A stretch of DNA of 64,000 nucleotides, taken from Daphnia carinata (lineage: Eukaryota > Arthropoda > Branchiopoda > Diplostraca > Daphniidae). The notes below the pieces were generated by a model. It did not search any database and was not told where the DNA came from. It was given only the letters and a program-made list of their open reading frames with translations. Below, one piece after another: positions 58,550-64,000 of this stretch; the stretch's first letter is position 1, and every line of letters begins with the position of its first letter. Where the stretch lies: the NCBI RefSeq assembly GCF_022539665.2, contig NC_081333.1, positions 4,958,971-5,022,970 of the forward strand, read 5' to 3'. Position numbers and translations under genes: made by a program.

Positions 58550-58735
58550 TAAAATCTGTTTTACTTATTGTCTATCATATTGCATATGGAAGGGGGGCTA
58601 TTGTTATGTTGAATAGGGGGCATTAGTTAAGGGGGCATTAGTTAGGGGGGGGCATTAGTTTTGGGGGGCAAAAGTCGGGGGGCAACTGTTACAGAACCAG
58701 GGGGCATTTGTTAAAGGGGGCAGTCGTCGCTATCC

Positions 58736-60608
58736 CAAAAAAATCGTCAAAGTATATTTCCACACCCGGTAAGTCGCCAAATAATTCTATCATCATTTGC
58801 TGATACGCTTCAGGGCTAGATGATAACCCAAATGGCAACCGCAAGAAACGATACCTTCCGAATGGAGTGGCCATGGTGGTTAAAAATGTCGACTCCTCAG
58901 TTAACTGAACTTGAAGAAACCCGGACGTCGCGTCCAGTGTTGAAAAATAGCGGGCTTTTCCTATTCTTGTAAATATTTGCTGAGCCGACGGAACTTGGAA
59001 ATGCTGACGTTTTATCGCTTTATTTAGGTCATATGGGTCAAGACATATTCTAATGTCCCCATTTGACTTCCTAGCGACCACCATTGGACTTACCCACTCC
59101 GTAGGTTCACTGACTTTTTGAATTAGCCTCAGGTTTTCCATTTCACTTAGTTTCTTTAACACTGCACTTCTAATTTTGAATGGTATTCTCCGAGCCGGAC
59201 GAACTACTGGAGCGACTCCTTGCTTGAGTTGAATGTGATGTTTGGTAGGTAATTTGCCGATTCCTTTGAACACTGCTGCGTACTTGTTGAGAAGAGTGTT
59301 AATTGAGACTTGCCTTGACTTTTCCGAACCGCTGTTCAGTGCCTGGGGAATTTCCACTGAGTCAACTAATCTAACAACGTTCATTTGCTTGCATGACGGC
59401 AACCCCAGCACTGGTATGTCCACCTCCTCAGCTATTACGCACAACACTTTAAACTGGAGGCCTTGATACGTGACGTTTAGTCGCTGTTGTCCCACCACTC
59501 TCACCGGTTGACGATTCTATGCCGTCACTCGTGGGCCTGGCTGTAACACTTTGGTCTTTACAACAGAATCATACAGGTGTTTGGGCATCACATTGCACTG
59601 TGCCCCCGTGTCCACTTTGAACTTTACTGATACTCCATCTACATGTAAATTTCCAAACCACGAGTCTTCCATGTCTTTGGAAACAATTGATGATATAATG
59701 AATTCTTCCGGTGTTACCTCCGTATCAATTTGCAGAGACGAACAGTTTTTGTTAGCTTGGTTCTGCTGCTGTTGATTGTTATATTTTCCTTCTGTTCTAT
59801 CAAGGCGTTTCGATTGTCCGCGCTGAGTTTGGTGATGGACTGACTGTTCACACACTTTTCCAAAATGGTTCTCCAAGCCACATTTGGCACACGTCTTTCC
59901 ATACGCAGGGCACTTCCCCCTTGGGTGCTGGTTTACGCAGTATCGGCAAGGAAATCCGTTGGCACTTTCCTTGGCACTGTGTTTTTTCCTAGTACTCGAA
60001 AACCCTTTACTGGAATTCAATAAGTTCACATGCGCTTGTGCTTGACTGGCTTCTGTTCCTTGCTGCATTTGACAGGCCAATTTTCTTGCTGACTCGCGTG
60101 CTCGGCAAATTTCTACAGTTTTCTTTAGATCGAGTGTTGATTGGCACAACAACTGCTCTCTTGTATGGTTGTCAACGATGCTAAACACTATCTGGTCTCT
60201 CAATAATGAGTCTTGTTGCGTATCGTAGTTACACGATGCTATTAAACTTTCGAGGTCTAGCAAAAATTTGTCGAACGGCTCGTCCCCTGCTTGTCTGCGA
60301 GACATAAACTTTAATCTCTCGAACGTTTCACTTTTCTGTGGCCGAAAGTGATTGTCAAATTGAAGAAGTACCGGATTGATTTTCAGTTTGTCTCCTTGAT
60401 CAGCAAAAACGAACGAGTCATAAATTTTTGCCCCTTCGAGGCCCAGACACGTGATTAGTACGCTGACTTGAACATCTTTGTCCTCCTTGTTTTTCTTTGT
60501 TGCCTTTAAAAATCAATTGAACTGTTTTTTCCACGAATCCCACTGTGAAGCTTGATCACTATCATCGAAGTTAAATGCTCCCGGAGGTCGAAGACTAAAC
60601 TCTGCCAT
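58736..60608 (-). pseudogene. Second Gypsy gag, protease and first half of RT
   Basis: The gag start is at about 60608 (MAEFSLRPPGAF). A TGA at about 60514 interrupts the same frame, which then continues through a gag domain (FDKFLLDLESLI, 60290-60255). Two zinc knuckles (CRYCVNQHPRGKC and CAKCGLENHFGKVC, about 59960-59850) follow. The protease has KVDTGAQCNVMP (about 59625-59590). A TAG at about 59519 again interrupts the same frame. The RT begins with LPTKHHIQL, FSTLDATSGFLQVQL (about 58960-58915) and LPFGLSSSPE, and reaches the YFDD active site (about 58752) just before the nested MULE. The two stops inactivate it; the rest is well conserved. Confidence 0.88.
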
Positions 60609-60645
60609 GATTGCACGGATATTTTCAGATTTACTTCTGACACCA

Positions 60646-60747
60646 TGTAGTATATGAGTCTGCACTGCTCTATGTTCTGGTTGAGACTGGTTGTATTGTT
60701 CAAGCCCTCTACCGGACAACTAGTCAGTGTCAGCTGACTATACAACA
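60646..60747 (-). repeat. 5' LTR of the second Gypsy element
   Basis: 102 bp, identical to 52206-52307. Followed on the minus strand by TGGTGTCAGAAGT, the primer-binding position. Confidence 0.92.
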
Positions 60748-62784
60748 AAATCTATTTTGATTCGAGTTGTCAACTCAAAATATTGTCGCGGGCAAAACGG
60801 GAAAACGCATAAACACGCTTTAATAATGATGATTCTTCACCAATAATGGTGACGCAGATAGTTGCTCTGCCGTTGACACAGACAATTCACTGTCTTACCA
60901 CTACTGGCAAAATGCACTACCAGTAGTATAAAAGCACACCAAACACCAAAATAACCTACACCGCATGCAATCTCTAAAAACACTGACTCCAAACGATTCC
61001 ACACAGATTCCATCCAGAGTAACAACTACGTTCTTGATAGACGTAGTCAGGGAAATTCTGAGTAACCGATAGAGAGGGTTTTTCTTAGTACTTAAAGCAT
61101 AGCATCATAACAACGGTTTTCACAGAATGAACCCAAAGATCCATCTCATCAACGACCTTGCCAATGGCACAACATTAATAATTAGGTATTACAAAAGTTG
61201 CAATCGTGACAATATTCTGCGAACATTTTGGAAAATTTGCCCAAGAATTATAGGAAACCTAACACCATACGTATGGCAATATTCAAAATAAATTCGCACA
61301 CAGGAATTGACAAATAATTTTTGTTTTCAGATGCTTATTTTTCTGTATGTAACGTACCGAAATAGTTTGTTGTGTATGTTATTGCCATTTGTAGGTTTCT
61401 CTTCTCCCTTTTTTATCGGTTTTATAGAATGATAAACAGGTTTATGGTCCAAACCTTAATGGGCTGAATATGGTTTATCCGTTTTTTTTTAAGCGTCCCA
61501 TCGACGTACAAAAAAAAAAGTGTAGGCGGGAAATAATTGTTGTATGTATGAAGATTTTAGCTAGTCATTGACTGTATTTTTGGTGAGAGGCATTTAGCAA
61601 AGCTAAAAGACACACTGTAGTCAGAAAAGAGGTCTTTTTCTCTTTTTCGAAATCTGTTTTTCTTAGTTAATGTCGGTTGTTAACCGCGATTTCATCATTC
61701 TTTTCGTTAACGCAGCATCGCCGAAAAACATGTTCCTGTAGCTGGCATAGGGTCATAATATGGGAGAAAAGACTGTGGAGCTGCATTAGATAGAAGTGTT
61801 CCAAATATAATTTGCGGCCAACTATTGATGGAACGGAGAAGCCTGTAGCTGGAGTTGGAAGCTTGCATGAAAAAGTCATCATCTCGAAATAGAAATAGAC
61901 AGTAGCGGTCTGTACCTTGATAAAGGCCGAAAAATACGGCACGGACATTTCAGGTTTATTTCATACCTACTATTATGCCATTTATTTACTCACGCAAATA
62001 ACTCGAATAAATTGCGCGGAACATAACCCAAGCCAAAATTGCTATGTGTTCTGACATTTTTGGTGGAACATTTACCATATTCTCGTGGCAATTCAGTCAA
62101 TCTTCTGCAACCATCTTAATTCAAAAACTAGTTTTTACAAAATGCAGCTTTGTATTTGATTTTGAAAAAGGATACGACTCCCATAGAAACACCTTTGAAA
62201 GAAGAAGAAGAATTTAATTTTAGAATTTAAGTTGAAATTTTTTTGTCTCAATAATAGGTCTCAGTAAACTTATATTTAGTAGAGAAGAGTGACTTGTTAG
62301 CTAGGTGTTTTACTTTAACTGTATTTTCAACTTATGATATTGAAATATTATAGTTCGATTCGATTTACATCTCACGATTCTTCGGGTAAGTGCCGTGGTC
62401 CAGCAGCTTACAAAACTACAAATTAATTACGGTGAAGTAGCATCATTATTAGCCAATCGTTCGTTAAGCATGTGTTTTAAATATTTGCAAGATATATAAA
62501 TATAGGCTAAGCAACGCAGAAAAAAATTTCAAATCTAATGATATCTTAACGAATACAGTTTGTAATTTCGTCGTGCACGATCGCTGCCTTAAGGGAGTTG
62601 TATCACCGTGATTCCACATTGCCACCGCACTAATTGAGGCAGGCTTTAAGACCAAGTCTTCTGCTTGGAATTAATTTGATCTAGTTGTTGATGTTTAAAA
62701 TTATTATTATCACTGTGTGCTTTGAAAAAATACTGTTATTCCTTATTTCATTATTTCTATGTTTTTAATATTACTAATTACTAT
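60748..62784. other. Spacer, no gene recognised
   Basis: Mostly AT-rich. Minus-strand open frames at 61025-60837 and 61948-61667 have no recognised domain. No repeats with clear ends were found. Confidence 0.4.
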
Positions 62785-64000
62785 TAACGGTGTCTTAAAT
62801 GTCCGAATTTGCGTTTTCAGATCCATTGGCTTCATTGCTGTCTCATCTGTTTGTGGGTGGCCCGAAACAACAGCAACAACACCCACTTTCCCTGTCTCAC
62901 CCCAGCCATCAGCCGGGAACGTTAAATGAGGGCACTATAGCCGACCGGCTTGTAAGGGCGGTTGCACATGGTCAATTTAATATCTTCGAACAGTCATTAC
63001 TACAGCATCCCGATAAAGTAAACGCCAAAAGCAGCGGAAAAACTTGCCTGCAAGTTGCCTCTCATCAGGGTCACACTGAATTGGTTGGATTCTTGTTGTC
63101 CAAAGGGGCCTCCATGGAAATCGCTAACGATAACGGCGATACAGCATTACATTATGCCGCTTTTGGTAACATTATCATGATTTCCCTGCGTTAAAAAATT
63201 TTTGTTGTTGATATTATTCGTGACAGAAATCAGCCCGAAGTTATGGAATTGCTCATTAAAAAAGGAGCTGTCATTGACAGTACGAATCCTGGGCGCTGCA
63301 CACCTTTGCATGCCGCTGTAAATAAGCAGTTCCCTGCTTGTGTTTAAATGCTCCTCAAATACGGATGTGACGTCAATGTTCAAGTACGAATTTCATAGTC
63401 GTACATTAATCATCCCTGATAAGGGCACGTAAAAGTAATCTCCATTCTCCTTTGAAATTGAACTAGGATTCATACGGAGACACGGCCCTGCACGATGCAA
63501 CCGACAAAGAGAATGCGGGTATTATAGAAGCTTTAGCTTCGTCATCAGCTCTTGATTGTACACTGACGAACACATGAGATTTCAATATGCTTCATCACGC
63601 CGCTCTGAAAGGGAATTATGTGTAAGTATGGAACAATGGAACAAAATTTGTTTCATACCAACAGTTAAACATCTTACGGTGTTTTTTAAGCACTGCGGAG
63701 CGCATTTTGATGCGCAATCGACAGCTGGTGGATGTGAAAAAGGATGAAGGATTCACCATCCTTCATTTAGCTAGTTTGAATGGCCATGTTCAGGTTGGCG
63801 GTTGTTCGTTATCTGGCATTTCCTCGGAGCTCTTTTAAAGCGTTTCTGCGTAATGTTTTTTTTAGATGGCCAAACTGTTATTGGATGGCCAGCGCTGCGT
63901 TGATCCACTGAACAACCGGAGGCAGACGCCCTTACTGCTAGCGGTTTCCCAAGGACATGCTCCTCTTGTCGACCTCTTAGTGGAAGCCGGCGCCGATGTG
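62785..64000 (+). pseudogene. Mind bomb-like ankyrin region, runs off the right edge, two stops
   Basis: After a TTTTCAG acceptor (exon from about 62820) the reading contains LNEGTIADRLVRAV, HPDKVNAKSSGKTCLQVASH and GDTALHYAAFG, the first ankyrin repeats of mind bomb. Further exons, separated by short introns: PEVMELLIKKGAVIDS and CTPLHAAVNKQFPACV (about 63235-63344), SYGDTALHDATDKENAG (about 63475), FNMLHHAALKGNYV (about 63578), DEGFTILHLASLNGHVQ (about 63744), then LLLDGQRCVDPLNNRRQTPL to the edge. A TAA at 63345-63347 and a TGA at 63575-63577 fall inside ankyrin repeats. The N-terminal MIB, ZZ and REP domains are not adjacent; a copy of them lies 44 kb to the left (16760-18240). C-terminal RING fingers would be beyond the window. 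Confidence 0.85.

Larger units (their letters stand above)
54854..58735 (+). mobile_element. 3.88-kb MULE with intact FLYWCH/MULE transposase
   Basis: It is flanked by the exact 9-bp duplication CAAAAAAAT (54845-54853, 58736-58744) in the second Gypsy RT. Ends: left GGCATGTGGACGATTGCCCC, right complement GGATAGCGACGACTGCCCCC. Inverted repeats of about 100 bp contain GCCCCC units about every 14-17 bp, with AACTAATGCCCCCTT the commonest. The shared block CTGGTTCTGTAACAGTTGCC is present at both ends. It carries a tRNA-like SINE head, a small tandem repeat, a TATA box and a nine-exon transposase gene whose combined exons stay in frame. Likely autonomous or recently so. Confidence 0.93.
52206..60747 (-). 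mobile_element. Second Gypsy element (minus strand) with 102-bp LTRs
   Basis: LTRs at 52206-52307 and 60646-60747 are identical by eye and only 102 bp long. On the minus strand the priming site TGGTGTCAGAAGT follows the 5' LTR (60645 downwards). A polypurine tract TAAAGAAAGGGAGA (52321-52308) precedes the 3' LTR. The flanks GAATC and AAATC are a possible 5-bp target duplicate with one mismatch. Order: gag/protease, RT, RNase H, integrase. A 3.88-kb MULE is nested in RT (54854-58735), leaving about 4.65 kb of the element itself. It has no env. Point stops and frame shifts make this copy inactive. Confidence 0.92.

Noticed and set aside
1-64000. CRISPR arrays or bacterial operons
   Set aside because: No spaced identical repeats with unique spacers. 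The phased arrays are transposon ends, and genes are spliced and metazoan.

Overview
The window looks like a crustacean genome, most plausibly Daphnia or a close relative. Introns are very short (about 56-83 bp in the one intact spliced gene), host genes are metazoan (mind bomb, rhinoceros/JADE, ZSWIM8, MAK16), and mobile DNA of the Gypsy, BEL/Pao, Copia and Mutator-like (MULE) types fills most of the space. The species call is an inference. No intact single-copy host gene is visible. The window is a nest of transposons and host-gene relics.

Layout. 1-1.7 kb: BEL/Pao gag on the minus strand. 2.3-5.6 kb: a decayed MULE transposase with a PHD-like tail, split by an 823-bp non-autonomous element. 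6.0-6.7 kb: a 725-bp inverted-repeat element. 6.8-9.2 kb: Copia pol (minus), cut by a second BEL/Pao element (LTR plus gag, 9.2-12.1 kb). 12.1-13.9 kb: ZSWIM8-like pseudogene (minus). 15.4-16.4 kb: MAK16-like pseudogene (minus). 16.8-18.6 kb: mind bomb-like pseudogene (plus). 19.9-43.4 kb: a Gypsy-type endogenous retrovirus-like element with identical 201-bp LTRs. 45.8-48.3 kb: a repeat-protein gene (minus) broken by two stops. 52.2-60.7 kb: a second Gypsy element (minus) with identical 102-bp LTRs. 62.8-64 kb: a second mind bomb-like fragment running off the window.

The main object is the 19.9-43.4 kb element. Without its two nested insertions it is about 13.3 kb and codes for a gag with a long coiled coil, a pol in the -1 frame, a very long env-like glycoprotein (signal peptide, basic cleavage site, two lectin-like beta-trefoil segments, Thr-rich mucin-like stretch, C-terminal transmembrane anchor) and an additional nuclear-looking ankyrin-repeat protein. 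One strong splice donor in an ATG-free leader and two acceptors, one directly before the env ATG and one shortly before the ankyrin ATG, suggest subgenomic mRNAs for both.

Three MULE-like elements sit inside LTR elements whose LTRs are identical, with exact 9-bp target duplications: 23172-27633 (in protease), 34042-39725 (in env) and 54854-58735 (in the second Gypsy RT). A small relative is at 3751-4573 (8-bp duplication). All four have terminal arrays of a short motif repeated about every 14-15 bp. One encodes an intact nine-exon FLYWCH/MULE transposase. Another carries intron-containing exons of the chromatin gene rhinoceros. A third is almost entirely a fold-back of about 2-kb arms.
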